DNA of 64,000 nt from Mimachlamys varia (GCA_947623455.1 OX392541.1:6276701-6340700); one strand, 5' to 3'; counted from the stretch's first letter, positions 45,741 through 59,815 are shown. Notes: a model not told the origin generated them from the sequence alone. Numbers and translations: made by a program.

Positions 45741-45879
45741 AAAGTTTACTTCATGTGGCACTAACCGGCTTCCGTACATATCAACATCGATTTTTACAAT
45801 CTCGCTCTTGTAAAACATTTCTAAAGTAAAAGTACTTGCAGCACCACAACCACTCAAAAGTGTACAAAACTTTGTAGTA

Positions 45880-48800
45880 TCGTCAGTATTCACTATTGTA
45901 ATACATACATGAACACACACATGTATACGTTGTAGTATTGTCAGTATTCACTATTGTAATACATACATGTACACACACACATGTATACGTTGTTATATTG
46001 TCAGTATTCACTATTGTAATACATACATGTACACACACATGTATACGTTGTAATATTGTCAGTATTCACTATTGTAACACATACATGTAAACACACATGT
46101 ATACGTTGTAGTATTGTCAGTATTCACTATTGTAACACATACATGTACACACACATGTATACGTTGTAGCATTGTCAGTATTCACTATTGTAACACATAC
46201 ATGTACACACACATGTATACGTTGTAGTATTGTCAGTATTCACTATTGTAACACATACATGTACACACACATGTATACGTTGTAATATTGTCAGTTTTCA
46301 CTATTGTAACACATACATGTACACACACACACATGTATACGTTGTAGTATTGTCAGTATTCACTATTGTAACAATACATGTACACACACATGTATACGTT
46401 GTAATATTGTCAGTATTCACTATTGTAACACATACATGGACACACACATGTATACGTTGTAGTATTGTCAGTATTCACTATTGTAACACATACATGTACA
46501 CACACACACATTTATACGTTGTAATATTGTCAGTATTCACTATTGTAACACATACATGGACACACACATGTATACGTTGTAGCATTGTCAGTATTCACTA
46601 TTGTAACACATACATGTACACACACATGTATACGTTGTAGTATTGTCAGTATTCACTATTGTAACACATACATGGACACACATATGTATACGTTGTAGTA
46701 TTGTCAGTATTCACTATTGTAACACATACATGTACACACACATGTATACGTTGTAGTATTGTCAGTATTCACTATTGTAACAATACATGTACACACACAT
46801 GTATACGTTGTAATATTGTCAGTATTCACTATTGTAACACATACATGTACACACACATGTATACGTTGTAATATTGTCAGTATTCACTATTGTAACACAT
46901 ACATGTACACACACACATGTATACGTTGTAGTATTGTCAGTATTCATTATTGTAACAATACATGTACACACACATGTATACGTTGTAATATAGTCAGTAT
47001 TCACTATTGTAACACATACATGTACACACACATGTATACGTTGTAATATTGTCAGTATTCACTATTGTAACAATACATGTACACACACATGTATACGTTG
47101 TAGTATTGTCAGTATTCACTATTGTAACACATACATGTACACACACACACATGTATACGTTGTAATATTGTCAGTATTCACTATTGTAACACATACATGT
47201 ACACACACATGTATACGTTGTAATATGGTCAGTATTCACTATTGTAACACATACATGTACACACACATGTATACGTTGTAATATTGTCAGTATTCACTAT
47301 TGTAACACATACATGTTAACACACATGTATACGTTGTAGTATTGTCAGTATTCACTATTGTAACACATACATGTACACACACATGTATACGTTGTAATAT
47401 GGTCAGTATTCACTATTGTAACACATACATGTACACACACATGTATACGTTGTAATATTGTCAGTATTCACTATTGTAACACATACATGTACACACACAT
47501 GTATACGTTGTAGTATTGTCAGTATTCACTATTGTAACACATACATGTACACACACATGTATACGTTGTAATATTGTCAGTATTCACTATTGTAACCCAT
47601 ACATGTACACACACACATTTATACGTTGTAGTATTGTCAGTATTCACTATTGTAACACATACATGTACACACACACATGTATACGGTGTAGTATTGTCAG
47701 TATTCACTATTGTAACACATACATGTACACACACATGTATACGTTGTAATATTGTCAGTATTCACTATTGTAACACATACATGTACACACACATGTATAC
47801 GTTGTAGTATTGTCAGTATTCACTATTGTAACACATACATGTACACACACATGTATACGTTGTAGTATTGTCAGTATTCACTATTGTAACACATACATGT
47901 ACACACACATGTATACGTTGTTATATTGTCAGTATTCACTATTGTAATACATACATGTACACACACATGTATACGTTGTAGTATTGTCAGTATTCACTAT
48001 TGTAACCCATACATGTACACACACACATGTATACGTTGTAATATTGTCAGTATTCACTATTGTAACCCATACATGTACACACACACATGTATACGTTGTA
48101 ATATTGTCAGTATTCACTATTGTAACACATACATGTACACACACATGTATACGTTGTAGTATTGTCAGTATTCACTATTGTAACACATACATGTACACAC
48201 ACACATGTATACGTTGTAATATTGTCAGTATTCACTGTTGTAACACATACATGTACACACACATGTATACGTTGTAATATTGTCAGTATTCACTATTGTA
48301 ACACATACATGTACACACACATGTATACGTTGTAATATTGTCAGTATTCACTATTGTAACACATACATGTACACACACACACACATGTATACGTTGTAAT
48401 ATTGTCAGTATTCACTATTGTAACACATACATGTACACACACATGTATACGTTGTAGTATTGTCAGTATTCACTATTGTAACACATACATGTACACACAC
48501 ATGTATACGTTGTAGTATTGTCAGTATTCACTATTGTAACACATACATGTACACACACATTTATACGTTGTAGTATTGTCAGTATTCACTATTGTAACAC
48601 ATACATGTACACACACATGTATACGTTGTAGTATTGTCAGTATTCACTATTGTAACACATACATGTACACACACACACATGTACACGTTGTAGTATTGTC
48701 AGTATTCACTATTGTAACACATACATGTACACACACACACACACATGTATACGTTGTAGTATTGTCAGTATTCACTATTGTAACACATACATGTACACAC

Positions 48801-49765
48801 ACATTTATACGTTGTAATATTGTCAGTATTCACTATTGTAACACATACATGTACACACACATGTATACGTTGTAATATTGTCAGTATTCACTATTGTAAC
48901 ACATACATGTACACACACATGTATACGTTGTAGCATTGTCAGTATTCACTATTGTAACAATACATGTACACACACATGTATACGTTGTAGTATTGTCAGT
49001 ATTCACTATTGTAACACATACATGTACACACACATGTATATGTTGTAGTATTGTCAGTATTCACTATTGTAACACATACATGTACACACACATGTATACG
49101 TTGTAGTATTGTCAGTATTCACTATTGTAACACATACATGTACACACACATGTATACGTTGTAGCATTGTCAGTATTCACTATTGTAACACATACATGTA
49201 CACACACACATGTATACGTTGTAGTATTGTCAGTATTCACTATTGTAACACATACATGTACACACACATGTATACGTTGTAATATTGTCAGTATTCACTA
49301 TTGTAACACATACATGTACACACACATGTATACGTTGTAGTATTGTCAGTATTCACTATTTTAACACATACATGTACACACACATGTATACGTTGTAGCA
49401 TTGTCAGTATTCACTATTGTAACAATACATGTACACACACATGTATACGTTGTAGTATTGTCAGTATTCACTATTGTAACACATACATGTACACACACAC
49501 ATGTATACGTTGTAATATTGTCAGTATTCACTATTGTAACACATACATGTACACACACACATGTATACATTGTAATATTGTCAGTATTCACTATTGTAAC
49601 ACATACATGTACACACACACATATATACGTTGTAATATTGTCAGTATTCACTATTGTAACACATACATGTACACACACATGTATACGTTGTAGTATTGTC
49701 AGTATTCATTATTGTAACAGATACATGTAAACACACACACACACACACATGTATACGTTGAAATG
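45880..49765. repeat. 58-bp minisatellite, about 67 copies
   Basis: The unit TGTATACGTTGTAGTATTGT plus CAGTATTCACTATTGTAACA plus CATACATGTACACACACA has a variable CA run at its end, so units range from about 55 to 66 bp. Variants include GTAATATTG, GTAGCATTG and AACAATACATG. Open frames of 77-136 residues within it are artefacts. Confidence 0.96.
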
Positions 49766-49799
49766 TGCAAGTCCGTCTTCAACTACATAATATGGTACA

Positions 49800-50303
49800 C
49801 TACTTATTGGACACTGTATACGTACTTTCAAGTTTCTTATGAAATCATTTGAAAAGGAGGATTCGCAAATATTTTTTTACAGAAATTAATGTCTGCCCCA
49901 TTGTTGTATTCTACCGATCTCAGTCAGGTAAGAGATCTATAGATACTTCCTGGTGTCGATAAATAAGCTGAGATTCCTACAAATATTACTTCATTTGAAT
50001 ATCGATATGTGGGCAATCAACGTCTGATTGTTTATGTGGATGTGACTCAATAGGTTCTACACGGACTTTGTCTCTATTTCATCAGACGTACATTTATACA
50101 TTACGCGTCCCCTCCCTGTCATGTTGCATCATCATATGCTATTTTTATCGGGGCTTTCCTCAGGAATGCAATTTTGCAAGTGGTCAATATAGACATTTTG
50201 AGCGAATTTTGAATAATGGTATAACAGAAAAATAAAATTAGTAGTGCAGACACCATGTACATTCAAGAACTGGCATTTAGGCTTTCGCGGGATGCCCCTT
50301 TAA
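49800..50303 (-). mobile_element. F1 element, copy 4 (minus strand, left part only)
   Basis: Read on the minus strand it starts TTAAAGGGGCATCCCGCGAA at 50303 and follows copy 1 through TTGCATTCCTGAGGAAAGCC and TTACGCGTCCCC(reverse) to GCGAATCCTCCTTTTCAAAT near 49850. Beyond that the 58-bp minisatellite begins, so the rest is missing. Confidence 0.8.
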
Positions 50304-50600
50304 TGATAATAATAATAATTTGTTTTATTTTAGTATAACATATTAATTCACAAATGAGATCACATACTGTTATAATACAATAAAACGAATTAATATCGGG
50401 CAAGGGTTTGACCTATGAGACACTGTTATACTTTAAAACACAAACATGTAATTTATCATATCCATAAGGCATATTAATATATGCTAAAGGTAAGAAGGAT
50501 TGAATATAATTCCCCCCTGTTAAAGAAAGCAGTTACGTAACTGGTTATGTCTGACTGTAGATTGCTATTTTTCATTATATTAGAGTTTAATTTTCTTATA
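50304..50600 (-). other. Possible LINE 3' tail (minus strand)
   Basis: Begins ATGATAATAATAATAATTTG, the reverse complement of an (ATT)n tail, followed by AT-rich sequence. No coding remnant is attached, so this is weak. Confidence 0.35.
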
Positions 50601-51714
50601 GAGTATTCATTTTGTTAAACCAAAAAATAAAAATTTCACATTTTCCAAACATATTAAATCTTACATCGGAGTATAGGTCACATTCGATAAGATACTACTT
50701 TAATACTATCTTCATGTTTTCTGCAAGAATCTTTTCTTTCAGTGGAAACTGGCATCTATCACGTGAGAAAAAGGTCGCTTTTTAGCTGCGTTGACCGTAT
50801 ATAATATGTAAATAAATCGATTTTTGACAGATACGCGTCTTGAATGTTTTAATCAAACGTTGGGTGAAAGCGTCTCACGGATAAAGACTTTTTTGGATGC
50901 AGCGCACGTGCGATCTGTCAAAAGACGCTGTGTGATTGTTGACAAACACTGGTCAACGCACAATGGAATATTCTCAGGTAAGCCAAATTTTTCCACATCA
51001 GCAGTTATCATAATGCTTGTCCCATTTACCACTTTCACGTAATGGCCAGCATATAAGAGGTCAAAATGAAGTGAACGCCACACGTTGAGTATGGTTGCCG
51101 ACGATAGATCGGACCAGACGACCGAACCTGAGACAGTGTTCTGTAGATAGTATGTAACTGCATGTTCAAGTCGATTTGAAAATGAATTACAGAAGCTCGA
51201 TGGCACTGTACAAATTCACTGTATGGCTTTAATCTTCCCAACATTGTGGGACCCATTGTTTTGACAAATTATAGGTCGGCAATCGGATGTTCAAGTTATC
51301 CAGGGTCTACAGCTGTAGTAGGGATCTAGTTTGAAGTTGTAGAGAGTTAGGGTATACGTACTGTACACAGTAGATTTTAACACAATTTGGAGATGGAGAT
51401 CAGTTTTGAGTTGATAGATTGAGTTTCATATGACTAATAATTAATGAAGTGTATTCAATCAAATGTATATGGTACTTGTATTTGATTGTTGAGTTTATTG
51501 AACAAAATTGAAAACACTACATTGAATTTACATTGGTATTCCAAAAAAAAAATAGATGGGTACTGCAAACAAACAATGTATTTCAATGTATCTTTTGAGT
51601 CTGCTCAAAACTGAAACTATATATAGGTAAACAATGTATTCAACTTATCCTCGGGTACATGAATGATATATATTGATAAAAACAAACAATCTTAATATTC
51701 ATAGTTGTCAGAAG
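50601..51714. other. Unassigned region with an exon-like open segment
   Basis: At 50831-50976 the plus strand has an acceptor-like CGATTTTTGACAG, an open stretch of about 48 codons (C-V-I-V-D-K-H-W near its end) and a donor-like TCTCAG|GTAAGCC. The minus strand is open too (50853-51206, 117 residues). I recognise neither. The rest is non-coding. Confidence 0.35.
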
Positions 51715-52791
51715 TAGATTTAAACATATTTTATTAATCATGACAATCAAAGGGACGAGGCACAAGTTCTCACAACTTTCTACGCCCTCTCCCAACAGTG
51801 TGATATACAATAAGACAACACATGATGACAACATTAAGATATACGATCTTTAATATTTCAGATATTAAATACGATAAAGATTGATAAGAAAAGGGAAAAC
51901 AGGGAAAAGGGAAGCAGGGAGAAAGACAAAAGGGGAAATGTGCAGTTGCAGAGATTATCCACTAATTGTTTTCAAACCTCTTGGTTGATTTAATGAAAGT
52001 TAAAACTGCACTTATAATATTAACATTAAAGTAGAATGTCAGATCCTCGTCGTCCTATAGCAGAGTATCAAGATGAGGGACCTGTTGAATACCAAATTTT
52101 TCAAGAGCATTAAATAATCTTATACGCTGATTTTCGAATTGTTCACAGATAAAAAAAATAATGGTATGAATCTTCATTATCATCATCACAATGACAAATA
52201 TGTGAGACGCAAATGCCTACACGAAACAAATCGTTTTTCAGACCACTACAATTGTGTATTATTCGTGGTAATAGGACTGAAAGATATCGATTTTCAACAG
52301 GCAGATATGTTGGTAAAACGTGTAGCACTGGTGACACTTTCATATTAAACACAGGTAAAGATTGAATACTTTTTATAGAATTATCAAGTTCATTCCACAA
52401 GTTTACTGAAGAGGGAATGAAAGACTTTTTTCAATACAGTGTATATCTAATCTGCAGATTGGCATTTGGTAATTGTCTTGGTTACGGAGACTGTGGTGAC
52501 GGTCATTCCTTGTTGAAGAAAGTCTGGAACTAATCTGTTGTGAATCTTGTAGAAAGTAGAAAGTTTATATTTTTCTCTCCTAGTTTTTAAGAGTACCCAC
52601 CCAGATTCTAGGTAAAGTGCCTCACAAGATGCTACAGACGACAGACCTGTTACAACCCTGGCGGCTTCTAACTGTACCCTCTCATAGGCATTTGACAATT
52701 TATCAGAACAACCATCCCAAACACAAAAGGCATATTCAAGAGTTGGCCGAATGAAAGATGTATATATAGTATTTAATGTGTCTTTACTTAG
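51715..52791 (-). pseudogene. Decayed LINE reverse transcriptase C-terminus
   Basis: On the minus strand from 52791 the reading gives T-L-N-T-I-Y-T-S-F-I-R-P-T-L-E-Y-A, the conserved thumb-region motif of jockey-like LINEs, then V-Q-L-E-A-A-R-V-V-T-G (52670 area) and T-R-R-E-K-Y-K-L. A shifted frame shows L-W-N-E-L type sequence and N-C-S-G-L-K-N-D-L-F, C-H-C and Y-H-Y-F-F (52140-52400). AATAAA-like sequence near 51738 marks the 3' end. The 5' side is cut by F1 copy 3 at a TTAA. Frameshifts and a stop show it is dead. Confidence 0.85.
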
Positions 52792-55075
52792 TTAAAAGGG
52801 CATCCAGCGAAAGCCTGAATGCCAGTTCTTGGATGTACATGGTGTCTGCACCACCTATTATATTTTCCTGCTATTCCAGTTTTCAAAGTCCACTCAAAAT
52901 GTCTATATTGACCACTTGCAAAATCGCATTCCTCGGGAAAGTCCAATCTGATTAAAATACAGATCCTAACTATTACTATCGTGTGTAGGATCTGACAGCG
53001 ACCAATAGAAGGTCATGTACAGATGACCTTTATTATTTCCATATCTTGGAAATGAACAGCCAATCAAAATGCACCTTGTAAACGGTGTTTAGTAGACGAA
53101 CAAAAAGAGCGGCGGATCGAAGCGAGGAAGACAAAAATCATTCCGGGCGTAACATAATAATTTGATTAGTATTTTGTGATAATTTCTTTACCTTCAGTTG
53201 TTATTTTTTTTCGGACAAACGAAAAATTTCAAATCAAACTGATAGTATCTAAAAAGAACACACGCCTTGGCGTAGAGACCGCTGAACTGGGCGCCGCCAT
53301 TTTTGTATACGGTCGTTCGGGTTTCTCAATACTTTACTCTGTTTTAACGACGAGTGTAGAAACAAATCGAAATTAGCTTTTCACTTTCAGAATCGGGTAA
53401 GCAGCGATTTGATTGGTGGATACAAAGGTCATCTGCACATGACCTTCTACTGGTCGCTGTCAAATCCTACACACGATAGTAATAGTGAGGATTTGTATTT
53501 TAATCAGATTGCGGGAAAGCCCTGATAAAAATAGCGGTGAAGACGCAACGTGACAGGCTTGTTTCAAGTCGCTTGACGGGTTTGATGGAAGAGGCCATAA
53601 GGGAAGGGACGCGTAATGTAAACGGCTGATAAAACGGAGACAAAGTTATTGAATGACATTCACATTAATAATCAGACATTAATTGCACACTTACAGATAT
53701 TCAAATTAAGAAGTATATGTCGGCACATCGGCATCATTTATCGACACCAGGGATGATCTATACACTATATATACCTGAGCGAGACCGGTACACATGGGTA
53801 CGGAATACAGCCATGGTACAAACCTTAATTTATGTTAAAGGTAATATTCACGAACCCAACTTTTCAGACGATTTCATAAAATGTATGTAGCATGCAGAGA
53901 AAAGTACGAAAATAAAATGACATGAAATGTTTGGGATTTTTTTCAGACTATTTATATATATACAATGTACATTAATACTCATTTAAAATCTATCCAACTT
54001 TCAGCGTCTTCACACGTAAACACGTATCACGGAATGCGAATATTTAAGACCATGCACTCATATAACGCATCACACACTAAGCATGACTACATGTATATCA
54101 GATTTGGAACTGTTGAAACACTTATAACTACCCGTTATAAATATGTTTTGATAATTCCGCTTTCTTTTTTACATATTTTTTGTCGTCTTGTAAAGGGACG
54201 TTGACATTAAAAAAAGGCCTGCAGGAATGGAATATACATATAGGTACATATGTTGTATGACTTTGTTTTTTTTTATTTATTTTTTTCACGTTATGTATAT
54301 ATTTTCTTATAAAATTCAATACCGGGGTCGCAACCCAATGATATTTGTACCTTGACTAATTCATAGACCTTTTTACGCGTAAAAACATATTTATTTTATT
54401 CCTTTTGTCCAAATTGAAGCCGTATGTACGTACCTCGGTTGCACGTTTTACAACGTAATCAAACGACATTTTCTGTTACGGTACTTATTGTATTTGAAAA
54501 GGTCTTTCTATCCAGCAATGAAACTAAATTATACTGTTTCACTGGAACATGAGATAGTATAAAGGGAATATTATAAAACACACTCTTAAGTTTAATATTA
54601 CACACGCATTTTATGCAACAGAAGCCTGAAACAGTTTCCTCTTGGGTAGCCCCAAACCAAATCAAAGCTTTATTTGTGCATGTTACCGTTACACAGAAGA
54701 AATATGTAACATACACACAATAAAGCAGGTAGTTTCTCCTTTGAATACTTCCCATCTATCAATATGATTCCGTAACGCAGTCTTGCGTCATATTTGACAA
54801 TTCGGCAACTTTTCGCTTAGTACATGTAGTTAGGCCGTATCGCGATGTAACGGCAATACCAGATAGAGTGTTTACAATGGAAGCGGCGCTCGCTGCGCAT
54901 GCGTTGGTAGGTGGAAATCCCAAACCAAAACGTCTAGCCAGACGTTCCGGATTCCACTAGTTATTTTGAAATTATTTATTTTATGAATACATATATGCAA
55001 AATCCGATCGTCGCAGTCCATAAGAATACCCATTCGATATGTGTATGTAATATTTTGAAAAAAATTATGAAAAAA
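52792..55075 (+). mobile_element. F1 element, copy 3, interrupted by a MITE
   Basis: Starts TTAAAAGGGCATCCAGCGAA at a TTAA inside a LINE. It matches copies 1 and 2 through GCATTCCTCGGGAAAG, CTATCCAACTTTCAGCGTC (53991) and GGCGCTCGCTGCGCATGCG (54883). A Mutator-like MITE splits it at 52944-53511. The last bases before its expected right end are replaced by the 44-bp satellite. Confidence 0.82.
52944..53511. mobile_element. Mutator-like MITE with about 88-bp terminal repeats
   Basis: The ends begin CAATCTGATTAAAATACA and stay inverted-repeat for about 88 bases at roughly 93% identity, through TACTATCGTGTGTAGGAT and AGAAGGTCATGT. CGGGAAAGTC (52934-52943) and CGGGAAAGCC (53512-53521) flank it, a 10-bp duplication with one change; uninterrupted F1 copies have this sequence once. 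The 568-bp element has no transposase. Confidence 0.88.
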
Positions 55076-58000
55076 AGCTCATCACCCAACAATTTTCATC
55101 TGAATAAAGTACACGTCAAATATCATCACCCACCACTCTTCATCTGAATAAAGTACACGTCAAATATTATCACACACCACTCTTAATCTGATTACAGTAC
55201 ACGTCAAATATCATCACACACCACTCCTCATCTGATTACAGCTCACGTCAAATATCATCAACAACCACTCTTAATCTATTTAAATTACATGTCAAAGATC
55301 ATCACCCAACAATTTTCATCTGATTACAGTACACGTCAAATATCATCACCCATCACTCTTCATCTGAATAAAGTACATGTCAAATATCATCACCCACCAC
55401 TTTTCATCTGAATATAGTACATGTCAAATATCATCACCCACCACTTTTCATCTGATTACAATACACGTCAAATATCATCACCCATTACTCTTCATCTGAT
55501 TACTGTACATGTCAAATATCATCACACATGACTCTTCATCTGATTACAGTACACCTCAAATATCATTACACACGACTCTTCATCTAATTACAGTACATGA
55601 CAAATACCATCACTCACGACTCCTCATCTGAATATAGTACACGTAAAATATCATTAACCACCACTCATCATCTGATTGCAGTACACGTCAAATATCACCA
55701 CACACCACTCTTCATGTGATTACAGTTCACGTCAAATATCACACAGACCACTCTTTCATGTGATTACAGTATATGTCAAATATCATCACCCACCACTCTT
55801 CATCTAAATATAGTACACGTCAAATATCATCACCCACCACTCTTCATCTGATTGCAGTATACGTCAAATATCATCACCACCCACTCTTCATCTGAATATA
55901 GTACACGTCAAATATCATCACCCACCACTTTTCATCTGATTACAATACACGTCAAATATCATCACCCACCACTCTTCATCTGATTACAGTTCACGTCAAA
56001 TATCATCACCCACCACTCCTCATCTGATTACAGTTCACGTCAAATATCATCAACCAGTACTCTTCATCTGATTACAGTTCACGTCAAATATCATCACACA
56101 CCACTCTTCATCTAATTACAGTTCACGTCAAATATCATCACCCACTACTCTTCATCTGATTACAGTTCACGTCAAATATCATCACACACCACTTTTCATC
56201 TGATTACAGTTCACGTCAAATATCATCACACACTACTCTTCATCTGATTACAGTTCACGTCAAGTATCATCACCCACCACTCTTCATCTGATTACAGTTC
56301 ACGTCAAATATCATCACCCACCACTCTTCATCTGATTACAGTTCACGTCAAATATCATCACACACCACTCTTCATCTGATTGCAGTACACCTTAAATATC
56401 ATTACACACGACTGTTCATCTGAAATACCATCACACACGACTCTTCATCTGATTACAGTACATGTCAAATACCATCACACACGACTCTTCATCTGATTAC
56501 AGTACGCGTCAAATACCATCACTCACGTCTCCTCATCTGAATATAGTACACGTAAAATATCATCACCATCCACTTTTCATCTGAATAAAGTACACGTAAA
56601 ATATCATCACATACCACTCTTCATCTGAATATAGTACACGTAAAATATCATCACCATCCACTCTTCATCTGAATATAGTACACGTAAAATATCATCTTCA
56701 TCTGATTACAGTAAATGTTAAATGCCTTCACCCACCACTCTTCATCTGATTGCAGTATACGTCAAATATCATCACCATCCACTCTTCATCTGAATATAGT
56801 ACATGTCAAATTTCATCACAAACCACTCTTTATCTGATTACAGTACACGTCAAATATCATCACCCATCACTCTTCATCTGAATATATTACACGTCAAATA
56901 TCATCACATACCACACTTCATCTGATTACAGTACATGTCAAATTTCATCACACACCACTCTTCATCTGAATATGGTACATGTCAAATATCATCACCCACC
57001 AGTTTTCATCTGATTACATTACACGTCAAATATCATCACCCACCACTCTTCATCTAATTATAGTACATGTCAAGTATCATCACACACCACTCTTCGTCTG
57101 ATTACAATACACGTCAAATATCATCACACACCACTCCTCATCTGATTACAGCTCACGTCAAATATCATCAACAACCACTCTTAATCTATTTAAATTACAT
57201 GTCAAAGATCATCACCCAACAATTTTCATCTGATTACAGTACACGTCAAATATCATCACCCATCACTCTTCATCTGAATAAAGTACATGTCAAATATCAT
57301 CACCCACCACTTTTCATCTGAATATAGTACATGTCAAATATCATCACCCACCACTTTTCATCTGATTACAATACACGTCAAATATCATCACCCATTACTC
57401 TTCATCTGATTACAGTACACCTCAAATATCATTACACACGACTCTTCATCTAATTACAGTACATGACAAATACCATCACACACGACTCTTCATCTGATTA
57501 CAGTACATGTCAAATACCATCACTCACGACTCCTCATCTGAATATAGTACACGTAAAATATCATCAACCACCACTCATCATCTGATTGCAGTACACGTCA
57601 AATATCACCACACACCACTCTTCATGTGATTACAGTTCACGTCAAATATCACACAGACCACTCTTTCATGTGATTACAGTATATGTCAAATATCATCACC
57701 CACCACTCTTCATCTGAATATAGTACACGTCAAATATCATCACCCACCACTCTTCATCTGATTGCAGTATACGTCAAATATCATCACCATCCACTCTTCA
57801 TCTGAATATAGTACACGTCAAATATCATCACCCACCACTCTTCATCTGAATATAGTATATGTCAAGTATCATCACCCACCACTCTTCATCTGATTACAGT
57901 TCACGTCAAATATCATCACCCACCACTCTTCATCTGATTACAGTTCACGTCAAATATCATCAACCAGTACTCTTCATCTGATTACAGTTCACATCAAATA

Positions 58001-59815
58001 TCATCACACACCACTCTTCATCTAATTACAGTTCACGTCAAATATCATCACCCACTACTCTTCATCTGATTACAGTTCACGTCAAATATCATCACACACC
58101 ACTTTTCATCTGATTACAGTTCACGTCAAATATCATCACACACCACTCTTCATCTGATTACAGTTCACGTCAAATATCATCACACACCACTCTTCATCTG
58201 ATTACAGTTCACGTCAAATATCATCACCCACCACTCTTCATCTGATTACAGTTCACGTCAAATATCATCACACACCACTCATCATCTGATTACAGTTCAC
58301 GTCAAATATCATCACTCACCACTCTTCATCTGATTGCAGTATACGTCAAATATCATCACCCACCACTCTTCATCTGAATATAATATATGTCAAGTATCAT
58401 CACCCACCACTCTTCATCTGAATATAATACAGGTCAAATATCATCACACACCACTCTTCATCTGAATATAGTACACGTCAAATATCATCACCCACCACTC
58501 TTCATCTGATTACAGTATACGTCAAATATCATAACATACCACTCTTCATCTGAATATAGTACACGTTAAATATCATCACCAACCACTCTTCATTTGAATA
58601 TAATACACGTCAAATATCATCGCACACGCCTCTTCATCTGATTACAGTACACGTCAAATATCATCACACACCACACTTCATCTGATTACAGTACACGTCA
58701 AATATCATCGCAAACGCCTCTTCATCTGATAACAGTACACGTCAAATATCATCGCACACCACTCTTCATCTGAATATAGTACACGTCAAATATCATCACC
58801 CACCACTCTTCATGTGATTACAGAACCCGCCAAATATCATCACCCACAATACCTTTATGTGATTACAGTACACGTCAAATATCATCACCCACCACTCTTC
58901 ATCTGAATAAAGTACACGTCAAATATCATCACCCACCACTTTTCATCTGAATAAAGTACATGTCAAATATCATCACCCACCACTTTTCATCTGAATATAG
59001 TACACGTCAAATATCATCACCCACCACTCTTCATGTGATTACAGAACCCGCCAAATATCATCACCCACAATACCTTTATGTGATTACAGTACACGTCAAA
59101 TATCATCACCCACCACTCTTCATCTGAATAAAGTACACGTCAAATATCATCACCCACCACTCTTCATCTGAATAAAGTACACGTCAAATATCATTACACA
59201 CCACTTTTCATCTGATTACAGTTCACGTCAAATATCATCACCCACCACTCTTCATCTGATTACAGTTCACGTCAAATATCATCACTCACCACTCTTCATC
59301 TGATTACAGTTCACGTCAATTACATCACCCACCACTCTTCATCTGATTACAGTTCACGTCAAATATCATCACCCACCACTCTTCATCTGATTACAGTACA
59401 CGTCAAATATCATCACACATCACTCTTCATCTGAATAAAGTAAACGTCAAATATCATCACCCACCATTCTTCATGTGATTACAGTACACGTAAAATATCA
59501 TCAAGCACCATTCTTCATTTGATTACATTTCACGTCAAATATCATCACCATCCATTTTTCATCTGATTACAGTTCACGTCAAATACCATCACCCACCACT
59601 CTTCATCTGATTACAGTACACGTCAAATATCATCACACACCACTCTTCATCTGAATAAAGTAAACGTCAAATACCATCACCCATCATTCTTCATCTGATT
59701 ACAGTACACGTCAAATATCATCACCCACCACTCTTCGTGTGATTACAGTACACGTCAAATATCATCAACCACCACTCTTCATCTGATTACAGTACACGTC
59801 AAATACCATCACCGG
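55076..59815. repeat. 44-bp satellite, about 108 copies
   Basis: The unit TTCATCTGATTACAGTTCAC plus GTCAAATATCATCACCCACC plus ACTC is 44 bp. Variants include GAATATAGTACACG and GAATAAAGTACACG. A block of about 1.1 kb (55200-56380) recurs at an offset of 1910 bases (57110-58290), with the rare words CAGCTCACGTC and CAACCAGTACTC at matching positions. Confidence 0.96.

Larger units (their letters stand above)
44431..45776. mobile_element. Composite foldback transposon with tandem-repeat arms
   Basis: The left end TACGGAAGCAGGTTAGTGCC and the reverse complement of the right end (TACGGAAGCCGGTTAGTGCC) match at 19 of 20 bases and continue as ACAT(T/G)AAGTAA. CATATC flanks both sides (44425-44430, 45777-45782), a perfect 6-bp target duplication. 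Each arm then carries a tandem array of 21-22-bp units around CGTAATTACG, in opposite orientation. The interior holds a mariner-like MITE and a LINE-tail-like segment. There is no coding capacity. Confidence 0.88.

Noticed and set aside
46230..49730. Many Cys/His/Thr-rich open frames of 70-136 residues
   Set aside because: They come from the 58-bp minisatellite; the apparent metal-binding pattern is the CACACA tract.
55076..59815. Possible CRISPR array because of regular short repeats
   Set aside because: Units are contiguous with no unique spacers, and the context is eukaryotic.
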